DNA of 64,000 nt from Gelatoporia subvermispora B (lineage: Eukaryota; Basidiomycota; Agaricomycetes; Polyporales; Gelatoporiaceae): NCBI GenBank assembly GCA_000320605.2, contig KB445793.1, positions 2,500,803-2,564,802 on the forward strand, given 5' to 3'. A program made the translations under genes and the position numbers. The number at the start of each line of letters is the position of its first letter. The first letter of the stretch is position 1. The notes beneath the pieces were generated by a model, which did not search any database, was not told the DNA's origin, and worked only from the letters and a program-made list of their open reading frames with translations. Shown here one piece after another: positions 46,261-56,902 of this stretch.

Positions 46261-48147
46261 AGGCACCCATCAAAGTTGTCGTGGACAATGGCGCAAGCAG
46301 TATAAAGGCGGGGATTCTAGGGGTCGACAACAAGCGTCCCAGGTACGTGCATTGAAAGTGAACGAGCTGTTGCTGTATCGACATGTCTCATGCAGAATAA
46401 TTCCAAACGTCATTGTCCGGTCCAAAGGAGACAAGACGACATATATCGGCCATGAACTTGAGAGCTGTCGTGATCACTCCTCGCTCCATTACCGTCTGCC
46501 ATTTGAAAAGGTCTGTTAGGCAACCGCACTAGCCGCTGTGACTCAGTCTAACATATTCTGACAGGGGTATATCACGGATTGGGATGCCCAGAAAGCAATA
46601 TGGGATGGCATGTTCTCCGCTGAGCTACTGAACGTGCGCATCTCCATCATACTGCCCGCGTGAATCAATTGACATTTACGCTGCTCATTAGGTCAATCCT
46701 TCCGAGGCATCCCTATTGTTGACGGAGCCATACTTCAATTTGCCTAACCTGCAGGACGTTTACGACCAATTCGTCTTTGAAGAGTACGAGTTTTATTCAT
46801 ACTACCGATGCACGCGTGAGTACTTGGTCCTCTGTCATAGTGCTACCTATCGTTTCCTCATGGCACCGCTCCATATCCAGCGGCATCCCTCATTCCTCAT
46901 GGAACTCTCTTTACACGTACTGATCCAAGCAGGCCCGAGTGTATGCTCGTCGTTGACTCCGGTTTCAGCTTCACCCATATTGTGCCAATCATGAATGGGG
47001 AAATCGTTTGGCAGGCAGTGAAGCGGTGAGTGCGTCATGCATCATGCGTCATAGTACGTCCCCCGAGCTGAACAAAAAAAAAGGATTGACGTAGGCGGCA
47101 AACTCTTGACGAATCAACTCAAGGAGCTTGTTTCTTATCGACAATGGAACATGATGGACGAAACCTACATCATGAATCAAGTGAAGGAGTCATCTTGCTA
47201 TGTGTCTACCAATTTCCGGCAAGATATGGAAGTCTGTCAGTACGTCCTCACTTGGCAATGGTCATCCACACCCGTCTGACCCGCATTACAACTTCGCCTC
47301 TCAGGACGGAGCCGAAGAGCAATGGCATTGTACAAGAATATATCTTGCCAGACTTCTCGCTCAATCGTCCGGGTCGGATTCGCCAACCTGGTGAACCTCC
47401 GGGGGAAAGCTCCCAAATCTTATACATGAACAATGAGAGGTTCACTGTGCCCGAGATCATCTTCCGGCCAGACGACATAGGTACGCCTGGCCTTTGCATT
47501 CATGTCAAATTACTCTGACGTTCGATGCCACCATTCCTGCTTAGGACTTGACCAATCTGGCATCGCGGCTACGATAGCAAGTAGTATTGCTCAGCTCCCG
47601 GAGGAAATACAGGGGTTGTTTTGGGCAAATATCGGTCTGATCGGTGGGAATACGAAGTTCCCCGGGTTCCGTGAGAGACTGTGCGTTCCCTTTCGCATTC
47701 TCCGTCGTCTACTCCGTGCCCGACTCACGGCCATCAGGATGTCTGAATTACGCACACTCGGACCTGTGGATTGCGAAGTCGTTCTATATCTATCAACAGA
47801 GTACGGAGTCTGTCATGTTATGATGATGCTGCTAGCTAACAGTATTTGTGCTGGCCAGTCCCATCACGGAAGTATATCAGTCTGCCGTTGCGCTGGCCAA
47901 GCGTCCAGACTTCGCCGAGCGCGTCGTGACGCGCGCAGATTATCTAGAGATGGGCAGCAGCGCCTGTCATCGCAAATTTAGTGACTGGAAACCGGTTGAT
48001 AAAGATGCTACCAAAGGACGGGATATGGGTAAGACCAAAACGGGTAGGGCGCGCGATGAGGTAGAAGATGATGAGCCCTCGCCGTCAGTCAGAAGGGGTG
48101 GCAGGGCGAAGGGGAGAGGGCGCGCTACCGTCCGGCGGCAGGGGTGA
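46257..48147 (+). CDS. ARP6: actin-related protein 6 (SWR1 complex subunit)
   Basis: Ten exons, 46257-46342, 46396-46510, 46565-46633, 46692-46815, 46881-47025, 47084-47239, 47305-47480, 47545-47680, 47738-47800 and 47859-48147, encode 452 residues. The actin fold is clear: [16 protein letters not shown] (phosphate-1 loop region), [44 protein letters not shown] and [26 protein letters not shown] and SSCYVSTNF with QEYILPDF are ARP6 hallmarks rather than actin. The C-terminus adds about 60 basic residues ([12 protein letters not shown]) not needed for the fold. ARP6 works in the nucleus with Swc2/Swc6 in exchanging H2A for H2A.Z. One acceptor follows an A-run with no pyrimidine tract (47083). 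The 3' end may overlap an alternative form of the next, convergent gene. Confidence 0.93.
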
Positions 48148-48443
48148 ACTTGTGTATTCGGACTGGGCGAAATCCTCGCTGTGCCGCCAGACCCTTCGTC
48201 AGCGATTGGTCAGCCAATAATAGCAAGCTCTCTGATGGATCCAGCCAACCACAGGCGTCCAAGCGGCGAGTCCCCGCTATCTCTGTGAACTTGCTTGGGA
48301 ATGCGATTGCTCGGGAACTCAAAGACTGCATTCGCAAGTAATGCGATAGATTACAAATGTCACAGGCACAGCCGCTCCCCGGAACAGCTACTCTTCGCTG
48401 AGATAAGTCCGAACGCGTCGCCTCGATCAAACGATACAATAAT

Positions 48444-49444
48444 TCACTCCTCCGTTGGACTCTGGGGCGCCCCTGGATACTTCTGATACAGCCTACAAAA
48501 ACGTAAGTTCCCGCAGTCAATGACAGAACTATGAAGAGGACATACTCAACAAGGGCGTCCATTGTCTGCGACCATGTAGTCGGGTCCTGGCGGCACTCTG
48601 CATCGGCGGCCCTTACGTCCCGCCATACAATGGCGGGCACCATCTGGGCGTCATGCATCCACAGTGCTTGCACAAGCTTCCAGACTGGGTCAGCGTCTTC
48701 CCCGAGATGAGGCATTGCGTTCCACACTTGTCGGCAGTCGGCGAAAGACTCGTCGTCGAATCGCCCTCGCTCGTCGCTGAGGAGCTCGAACCGCAGCACG
48801 GAGTCATCCACACTTTCGACGCGGAGCCGTACGCCGAGCGCCGTCCAGACCATGCAGTCCTGCCAGGGGAATAACTCGTGCGATAGACGCAGCGGCGGCC
48901 GCATTCCGTCGACCTCTTCGCACGGGGATATCGGGATTGCATTCACCGAGCAGGAGTCCGGACAAGGTGGCAGTGTGGTGCCCACGAGATTCACAAAGAG
49001 GTCTTGGACTGTTGATTTATCGGTGACATGCACGAACGTCTGGTTGACAAGTCCAACATAGCGTTCGGATGGAAGCGCAAGTGCAGCCGCTCGCTCAGGC
49101 GTGTCATCATCGTACTGCGCAGCGATTGCCTCGGTGTCCAGAGAGAACGCTATGAATGTCCCGGGGAGAATAGCCTCAGGATCAGCGGCTGAAGATGAGC
49201 CGATCGCTTCAAAGGAAGCATCTCGAGATACCGCTGTACGAGGTCCAGAGATTCCGTTTGACGGTGCATACGAGTTCCCCAATAGGAGCGGTGCGGTTGG
49301 AAACCCTGGAGAAACTGGTCGCAAATGGAGAGTACGGATTGGGGAGGGGCGTCCAGAAATCACCGATTTGTCGATGTCGATGTTAGGTCTGGGAGAGACT
49401 GGGCCGTGATCTGAAGGTGTTGCCAGAGAGTAATCATCCTCCAT
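48444..49444 (-). CDS. hypothetical protein, 315 aa
   Basis: Exons 49444-48546 and 48492-48444 join in phase (GA|GTATGT ... TTTTTGTAG|G) and encode 315 residues. The first ~90 are Ser/Pro-rich, followed by a folded-looking part: GTFIAFSLDTEAIAAQYDDD, SERYVGLVNQTFVHVTDKST, VRLRVESVDDSVLRFELLSD and DPVWKLVQALWMHD, then ELYQKYPGAPQSPTEE. No family was recognised; the conserved-looking core suggests a real protein. If the intron is kept, the frame stays open to 48125, giving 439 residues and running 23 bp into the ARP6 coding end. It sits head-to-tail behind KIN17. Confidence 0.65.
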
Positions 49445-49729
49445 CGTCGCAGATCAGTGAACGAAGGAATCAATTGATTCGAACAGCATTGAATGGTGCG
49501 CAGGCCGTCTTATATATTGATCGCAGGTCAAAGCATTCGGGAAACTCTGTGTCCCAAGTTAAATTAGACTAACCTCTGAACGCAACTTTGTGAGTCAAGG
49601 AATGTCCCAAGTCACACACATGCGCACCAATGCGTGATGACAAAGACCGGGATTTCATACGAATGTCTATGGAAGTACAACAGGATACATGCATCATCTA
49701 GTCCGAAAGCAACGGCCACCCCTAAACCA

Positions 49730-50768
49730 TCATGCCACAAGAGTGCTAGTCTCCCTTTCCATCTTTCTCCGTTTCCTTTCCTGGTCCTCAAAAATAAGCT
49801 TTTCCGCCGCACTCATGGGGGCCGCCCGCTTCTGGCCTGCAACCTTGTCTTCTGTCGGCGGCGACGAAGACTTGGTACCAGTGGAAGCTTGCTTAAAGAC
49901 ATTCGGGCGCTTGAGTGGGTTTGCGCCAGCCTTCAGAGGGTTGGCGTTAGGCCTGAGGGGATTCAGCTTCAAGCCCATCGACAACGAGACCGGTGTGGCG
50001 GAGGCCGTAGGTGCCTTGGGCGCCAGAGAGAGGACAACCTTCTCGGTGGTCTCGTCGCGCTTCAGAACTCGCTCTTCCACAGGCGGCGGAGATTCCGAGG
50101 AAGACCCGACCTCGTTCCGTGCACGTTCGATCTGCTCAGCGATCAGCATGCGTTCGCGCTGCTCGTCGGAGGTTGTTGCCCGCTCCTTCTTGAGCGAAGC
50201 CTCCTATAGAATGCGTCAATACATGGTTCATGCTGTGTGTAGACCACAGCAAGGGAACGCACCTGCTTCGCCAATGCCTTCGGGCTGTTGTCTATCCATG
50301 CAATGAACCAGCCCTTCTCTGTCTCGTCAACTCTAGCGACACCCGTTCTGCCTAAGTGCTTGATAAACTCCGTCAGGGTAACCCATCTAGTACTGTTCAT
50401 GTGCAGATGGTGCTTGTCCTGGATGAACTCCTGGTAGACCGTGTTGGCCTTAACTCGCTTGGTGCCGAATCGGCGAGAGAGAAGCTGGACGAACTCATGC
50501 TGGAACTGAGAGGAGAAGTCGGCAATGTGACGACCGGCGTTTTCGCCGACAGTGAGCATCTGGCGAAGATGGGCCTCGGATTGCGCATGACACTTGAATC
50601 CGTTCTCGTCTCGGCACTGTTTCTCACAGACTTGACAGTACCAACGAAGTCGCTGAAGTCCCTTCGACTTCATTTTGTTGGCGAGATACTTCGGAGTTCC
50701 GACTAGGAAAGGATGTCAATCACTACCGGACGAAGTGTACTGCAGGGCGTACCTTCAGCGCGAGGCAT
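49730..50768 (-). CDS. KIN17: KIN17 DNA/RNA-binding zinc-finger protein
   Basis: Three exons, 50768-50753 (only 16 nt), 50702-50263 and 50203-49730, encode 309 residues. It starts MPRAEVGTPKYLANKMKSKG, as the family does, with a C2H2 finger at C28, C31, H44 and H50 (YCQVCEKQC, GFKCHAQSEAH). The winged-helix KN17 domain follows (FGTKRVKANTVYQEFIQDKH, WVTLTEFIKHLGRTG, GWFIAWIDNSP) and then a Lys/Glu-rich stretch. KIN17 acts in the nucleus in DNA replication, repair and pre-mRNA processing. The human protein (393 aa) has a C-terminal tandem SH3-like/KOW region. Here the protein ends instead in a disordered tail (KLNPLRPNANPLKAGANPLK), so that region is missing. It shares a 258-bp divergent promoter with DSC3. 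Confidence 0.93.
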
Positions 50769-51026
50769 GCTGGGCAAATGGTATGATAATGATGATGATG
50801 TATGCGAATGTGATGAAGGTTGAGGAGAAGGAGAGAGTAAGGAGGACCGCGGCGGAGAGCCCGGTGATCAAGCAGGTGGTGCTGACTAAGCCATTGTGGG
50901 GACAAGGCGTCCTGATTGGGAAGTGCACTGCAACTGCCAAGTGCTAGCTGGTACTCTGAACTACTGAACGCTGCTGTATCTGACCAGCTCTATACCCCGG
51001 ACGCATAGAAATTGATCTGATCCCTT
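50769..51026. promoter_or_regulatory. bidirectional promoter between KIN17 and DSC3-like gene
   Basis: The two start codons face away from each other across 258 bp, so a shared regulatory region is expected. A run of ATGATGATGATG lies near 50787-50798 and purine-rich sequence follows. No specific factor site can be supported. Confidence 0.5.
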
Positions 51027-52111
51027 ATGCCACCACTCAGCGAGAAGGCTCAGGGAAAACAACGAGCTGTGGCTCCTAACTCAGAAGCCCCCCTAGCCAA
51101 GGATCTGACCATCCGCTTCACGGAAGGAATTCCTGACCTCACTCTACAAGTAGCCGAAAAGGACGAGGTCCGCGATGTCAAGAGGAATGCATGTCGTACC
51201 TTTACATTGTAGGGCTGTGATGCTGATACGCGGATGTAGATTCGTGCTGCTAGGCCGCAGCTGAAGGACCGCCGGCTTCGACTCATACACTCCGGTCAGC
51301 TGTTACCGGATGCTACCCTGCTATATCCTCGGCTTGTTTCTGCAGAGGATCGGCAAAGACGGAATGCTTCAGTTGAGGGTGCTGCAGAAGACCAGGAGCC
51401 CGCCACGTCGAATGCATGGCTACACTGCTCTGTAGGTCCGCAGATGACCGAAGGCGAAAGTGAAGAAGAGGGCAAAGTACAGGTATGCCTCTTCTCGCCG
51501 GTAGTGAGAACTCTGCTCAGTGTCGGAGACAGACTGCACAGCTTAAGCCACTGCGCGGCTTTGACAGGCTAGCTTCCGCAGGATTTTCGGAGCAGGACAT
51601 CGCGAATATTCGGATGCAGTTCCATGCACACTCTGCAGGCGATTACCTCGATCAAGATTGGGAAGGCGAAGATTGTGAGTTCCTGTGTCCTGACATCGGC
51701 CACAGGTATTGTAATACTGATTGTCTATTGCTGCCACATAGTTGACGAACACGCGAGAGCGCTCGAGGAACAGTGGATTGATTCGTTTGACGGTGGAAAC
51801 GCACCACTGTCACAGTCATCATCCGGAGCTTCTTCGACAATATTGCACGGTATCGTCCTTGGTTTCTTCTTCCCCATCATACCGTTCTTTTTCTTTCGTC
51901 TTTCCAAGCCCGCCGTGTTCTGGGATGACGGTACCGAGCATGACGCCTTGGGCGCTTCAGTATTCTCGTGAGTGGGAACACTTCTACCTGATTCGCGATA
52001 GTACTGATGTATGATTATGCGTGCAGGAGGCGCATGCAGATCGGGATTGTGGCTGGCTTTCTCTTGAATAGCTTATTTGGCATGTGGACTTACCTCTTGA
52101 CTTCCCCATGA
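51027..52111 (+). CDS. DSC3: DSC E3 ubiquitin ligase subunit 3-like (ubiquitin-like N-terminus, DUF2407 C-terminus)
   Basis: Five exons, 51027-51188, 51240-51482, 51542-51674, 51742-51967 and 52027-52111, encode 282 residues. Residues ~25-90 form a ubiquitin-like domain (KDLTIRFTEGIPDLTLQV, RRLRLIHSGQLLPDATLLYP). Then come LRGFDRLASAGFSEQDIANI with QFHAHSA, the DUF2407 C-terminal signature, an acidic stretch EEQWIDSF, and two membrane segments (HGIVLGFFFPIIPFFFF and MQIGIVAGFLLNSLFGMWTY). This matches Dsc3 of the Golgi DSC ligase complex, which in fission yeast and Aspergillus activates SREBP and disposes of membrane proteins. The first intron begins GCATGT (GC-AG); no GT donor keeps the frame. 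Exon 3 could also start at 51533, adding three residues. Confidence 0.85.
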
Positions 52112-52515
52112 TGCTTGTAGCACACATGTGTGCCTGAGGACTTTCTCTTCCAGGGTGCATTTACGTACTCGCATTGTAATGACGGACATGGAATTATATA
52201 TCCTTTCATATTGCGTTGGCAAAGACGAGAGGGATGGTAGCTCGGCTTTGCGGTTAGTGTCGGGTAATTGACGCGCGCAAACACGACTTGGACGCGTGCA
52301 CGCGACTTGCCGCACGCGTTCATCGTCCGCCGCCGCGCCGGCCTCCAAAAAATTTGGAACTTTCAGTTCTTTACCGTTTCTGTGGCCTCTTCTTGTAACT
52401 CGTATACCCAGACCCTCCATACCCTGTTGTCCATCAATTATCTCTTATAAAAAGCCGTGTGTCTCCCTCCTTGTCATCACCCTGTGTACTCGAGCTCAAC
52501 TGTCGACCCTCCCAG
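52112..52515. other. upstream region of the importin gene
   Basis: 404 bp between two plus-strand genes. It contains two ACGCGT hexamers (52292-52297 and 52314-52319) in a CG-rich tract, and a CT-rich stretch before the importin ATG. No other gene is seen. Confidence 0.5.
52292..52319. promoter_or_regulatory. paired MCB-like (ACGCGT) sites
   Basis: Two copies of ACGCGT, the MluI cell-cycle box bound by MBF in yeasts, start 22 bp apart and about 200 bp before the importin start. The spacer also holds CACGCG. The match is only a hexamer, so function is a guess. Confidence 0.3.
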
Positions 52516-55500
52516 ATGGATCTCCAGACGCTATCCAACCTCTTCGCGAGTTCTTACAATCCCGATCCTAATGTTCAGAAGGCTGGTGAGCTGCGGATCC
52601 GTAAGGTGTGTGGCCATGTCTCGGCTGGAACCTAGAGCTGACTGGCGCGTCCCTGATGTTGTGCACAGATCGGCGGCCAGGAGGGCATGGTCACGGCTAT
52701 CTTGCAAATCATTGGCAATGATAACGTCGATCTGTGCGTATTTACGCGTTTCCTGATCTGAGCAGGCCTCCTGATCGTTCTTATAGCGCAACTCGGCAAG
52801 CTGCTGCTGTTTACTTGAAAAATCGTGTTTACACATCCTACTACGTCGACCCCGAGCACCAGCGCCCAGACCAGATTCCAATCCCCGAGTCCGACCGGAA
52901 TGCGCTCAAGGCGTCGCTTCTCCCTCTCCTTGCCGCGTCACCCTCCCGTGCAATCACTGTCCAGCTCGCGAGCACGCTCAAGAACATTGTCTCGCGTGAT
53001 TTTCCCGAGCAGTGGCCGAGCCTCCTCGGAGATGTGAAGGGACTCCTTGCGAGTAACAACATCAGGGAGGTTTCCGCAGGATGCGTGGCTACACTCGAGA
53101 TGGTGCGGGCATTCCGGTGAGTCTCCTGTGGCGCATTCGACGGGGCGGCACTCAGTTCTCAGCACAGCTTCCGTCAAAATAATGAAGTCCTGCCCGGTTT
53201 GGTTGTAGAACTGTTCCCAACACTTGTAAATATCGCGACCCAGCTCCTGAACACACCCCCCGCGAACGCATCGCAGGAGATCCCGATGATGCTCCACCTC
53301 ATTCTCAAAACTTACAAAACCAGCATCGTGCTGCAACTCAGCCGGCATCAGCAGAGTTCCGATAGTCTCGTTCCATGGGGCCGCCTGCTCTTTCAGGTGG
53401 TCAACCTACAGATCCCGAAGGAAGCTGTACCCGAGGATGAGGACGAGCGGGAGCGGTGTGAATGGTGGAAAGCGAAGAAGTGGGCGTATGGTATCCTTGG
53501 CCGTCTGTTCCACCGCTTCGGCAACCCGTCCCAGTTGCCTAGCTCAATGCAGAAGGAGTATGGTCCATTTGCGCAGCACTTTGTGACCACTTTTGCTCCT
53601 GAGATTTTCAAGATCTACATGCAGCAGGTCCAGCTTTTTGTCTCTGGCCAGGCGTGGCTCTCGAAGAAGTGCCAGTACCAGATTCTGACATTCTTCACCG
53701 AGTGGTATGTGGTCTAGATGCATCCGTATGACCCGTGCTCATGCTTGACATACAGTGTGAAGCCGAAGTCCACCTGGTCCATGCTGAAGCCACACTTTGA
53801 AACCCTAGTATCATCTTACGTCTTCCCTCAGCTGTCTTTCACCCCTGCGAAGCAGGAGCAGTGGGACTCTGACCCCATTGACTACGTCCGCACATCCGTT
53901 GGTATGTCATCTGGCATACCTCTTGAATGCACGCTTCGGTGCTGACACTTCGCTAGACGAGTACGAGACCTTTGACACCCCCGTCTCCGCCGCCACCGCC
54001 TTCCTGTTCTCGCTTGCAAGCAACAGGACAAAGACGACGTTCATGCCCATCCTTGGCTTCATTAATCGGGTGCTCCAATCGTACGTGATCCGGAAACTAC
54101 CACGAAAACCCACGGGCCATAACATATCGCTTCAGGAAACCCGCTGCTCCTCAGCGTTTCGGTGCTCTGAACATGACTGCTGCTCTCGGACCGTTCATCA
54201 TGCGTCATCCTGATGTGAAGGGCAACATGGAGCAGTTCATGGTATCTCATGTCCTCCCTGAGTTCCAGAGTTCGGAACCTTATATGAAGGCGATTGTGCG
54301 TCTGAAGTCCGTTGGTTCTTTCTGCATTGGATCTCTTATCTCCGTGTCCAGGCCTGCGAGGTTCTTGGAACGGTCGAGAAGTCCGGCATCAACTGGACAA
54401 ACGAGCAGAACCTGAACGCGCACTTCACCGCTGCCGCTGCATGTCTAGATGATCCCGAGTTGCCCGTGCGCGTACAGGCTTCTCTTGCCTTGACCGAATT
54501 GGTTCAGGTGCACGATTCTGGTACGTGCAGATCTGAGGCCTTCCTCGGCAAAATCGAGGCTCATTACGCCTACAGTGAGAGCGGCGGTTGCCCCGCAGGT
54601 CGGCAAGGTCATCCACAGTCAGTGATTTGCTCGGCGCTTTTAGCCATCACATGAATTACTAAATCGGTTACATGACAGCGTTGTTGAAGTTGTCGGAGGA
54701 AACCGACCTCGATATTCTCAACCACTGCATGGAGACTATGGTTGAGCTGTATCACAAAGAGCTTCTTCCTGTGGCGGCTGAACTCACCGCTCGCCTGGTA
54801 TGTTCCTACCCTCTCGTCGTGCTTCTCATCCTCTGATGTCGGCTTAGTGCGAGACATATGCTCGTCTGGCAAGGGAGAGTATCGCCCAGGACGAGACTGA
54901 TGGCCGGGAGGTCGACATCGACACACTCATGGAGAATGACACAGGCGAGGACAAGACGTTCGCCGCTATGGGTGTCGCGAAGACCATCGCTACTGTATGT
55001 GATTCACATGTCACGAACACTCATTTCCTAAATATGTTCCAGGTTGTCAGCTCTGTCGACTCTTCACCTGAGATCCTCGCCCAACTCCAGGAAATCATCA
55101 TCCCCATCATCGTGATGACGCTCGAGAACAAGATGCTTGGTAAGGCCAGACTTCCTCTGGTGAAATCCTAGGGCTCATCATCGCTGCGTTGTAGACCTTT
55201 TGGACAACATGTACGATCTCATTGATAGCTTGACCTTCAAACTGCGCAGCATTTCTCCAAACATGTGGCCGGTGTTCGAGCTGACATACAAGCTGTTCAT
55301 GAGCGATGCTATCGATTTCTTGGACGGTGGGTCACATGGTAACCATCCTTTGTAGTCGGAGACACTCATCATGCTGTCACAGAGATGTTGCCTTCGCTGG
55401 ACAATTTCGTCTCGTTCGGTGCTGACGTGTTCAAAGCGCGCCCAGACTACCGTCGGATGCTCTTAGAGATATACACCACCTCCATCACCAGCGAGCACCT

Positions 55501-56639
55501 CGGAGAGAACGATGCGGTCAACGGCTGCAAGCTCGCCGAGTCTATGCTGCTCAACCTCCGTGGTCATGTCGATGATGTATGTGCTGTTCCATTGCGCACA
55601 CATCGAATTGATGATTGATCATCTCCGCGCATGCAGACCCTCCAACCAGTTGTTGCGACCGCGTTCAATATCATGGATGCCGCTCAGACCAATGCTCTCC
55701 GCCTCGCAAACCTCGAGGTCCTCGTCAACACCGTCCTCTACAACCCCGCTGCGGCTCTGCACCTGATGGAGACCTATCGTCAGGGCGCTGCACGTGTCTT
55801 CTTTGACAAATGGTTCGAGGCGATCAACTCGGACAAGAAGCTTCCCCGCGTACACGATAAGAAGCTGAGCATTGTGGCCCTTTGCGCGCTGCTTGAGATG
55901 GATCCTGGCGCTGTGCCCGACTCTGTCAAGGAGGGCTGGCCGGGGATCGTCTCGGGTGCACTCCAGATCTTCAAGGACCTGCCCAAGGCTATTGCTGGTG
56001 AGCATCGCAATGATATCATGGCCCCCTTTGAGCGTTTGGTTAACACTGAATGCAGCGCGGAAGGAGCTCGAGGAAGCGCTTCAGGCCGACTCGGACGACG
56101 AAGGCAGCGATGGCGCAAACTACCTGAACCTGAACGAGGATGATGGTAAAGCCATGGCACTGTTTCGACTGGTCCATGACTGATTGTTTGTTGCAGAGGA
56201 TGTCTGGGATGAAGATTCTGCCTACATGGAGATGCTGGCGAACGAGGTGAGCGGATCAAATTTAGTCCATATGAATAGTCTCACAACTTTTGGTGTAGGG
56301 TGCCCGTCTTCGGGAGAAGTCTGCGAAACAGCTTGCGGGAGAGGACTTCTCTGACGATGAGGACGAGGATGACGAAGATATCGAGGAAGAGCTCGGTTAT
56401 ATCAGCCCGCTTGACACCGTCGACCCTTACGTCACGTTCAAGCAGGCCCTGACAGGTAGAAATTGCTCTAGTGTCTTAGTCGTGCGACACCTAATCCGAT
56501 TCCTTTCGCAGCGTTTCAAATGAAGAATGGGCATGCATACCAGCTCGCGACAACATCACTCACTCCAGAGCAGCAGACCCTGCTTATGGAGGTGATGCGC
56601 ATTGCGGAGGAGCGCAGTCCGGAGGTTGCCAACGCATAG
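52516..56639 (+). CDS. importin-7/8-type karyopherin beta (Nmd5/Sxm1-like)
   Basis: Nineteen exons join in phase: 52516-52605, 52669-52733, 52787-53116, 53168-53704, 53756-53901, 53957-54080, 54136-54295, 54352-54520, 54576-54617, 54679-54797, 54848-54994, 55043-55139, 55195-55326, 55383-55576, 55637-55997, 56056-56145, 56197-56246, 56299-56455 and 56512-56639. The product is 1045 residues (yeast Nmd5 is 1048). The importin-beta N-terminal domain is plain: NPDPNVQKAGELRIRK, then RQAAAVYLKNRVY. HEAT-like helices run throughout (TLKNIVSRDFPEQWPSLLGD, LKTYKTSIVLQLSRH, SMQKEYGPFAQHFVTTF). Near the C-terminus there is an acidic segment (EDFSDDEDEDDEDIEEEL), as in importins 7 and 8. These receptors bind RanGTP and carry ribosomal proteins, histones and stress kinases into the nucleus. 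The sequence does not separate Nmd5 from Sxm1 orthology. Confidence 0.9.
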
Positions 56640-56902
56640 TTCGGCATTCGTGACCGCTTCATGCTAGCTTTCGTGTCGTTCCGCTGATTTGCTTTCTTTA
56701 TTCTCCGGCCGCCGCTGCCGTTAATTCGCATTGCATATGGGATTCACTGGCTCGCTAGACATACATTATGTACACTTCCCTCTGTACAGAGAACAGTCAC
56801 GCCACTCTTGGCACTTTGACAATTTCTATTATACATGACATGGAGAACGCATACGAATCACGCGGACATGACTGGCTGACAATACACACAGGAATGGCAA
56901 CT

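Noticed and set aside
48125..48443. Long C-terminal extension as the main form of the 315-aa protein
   Set aside because: Strong donor and acceptor sites make the spliced, shorter form more likely; the extension is kept only as an alternative.
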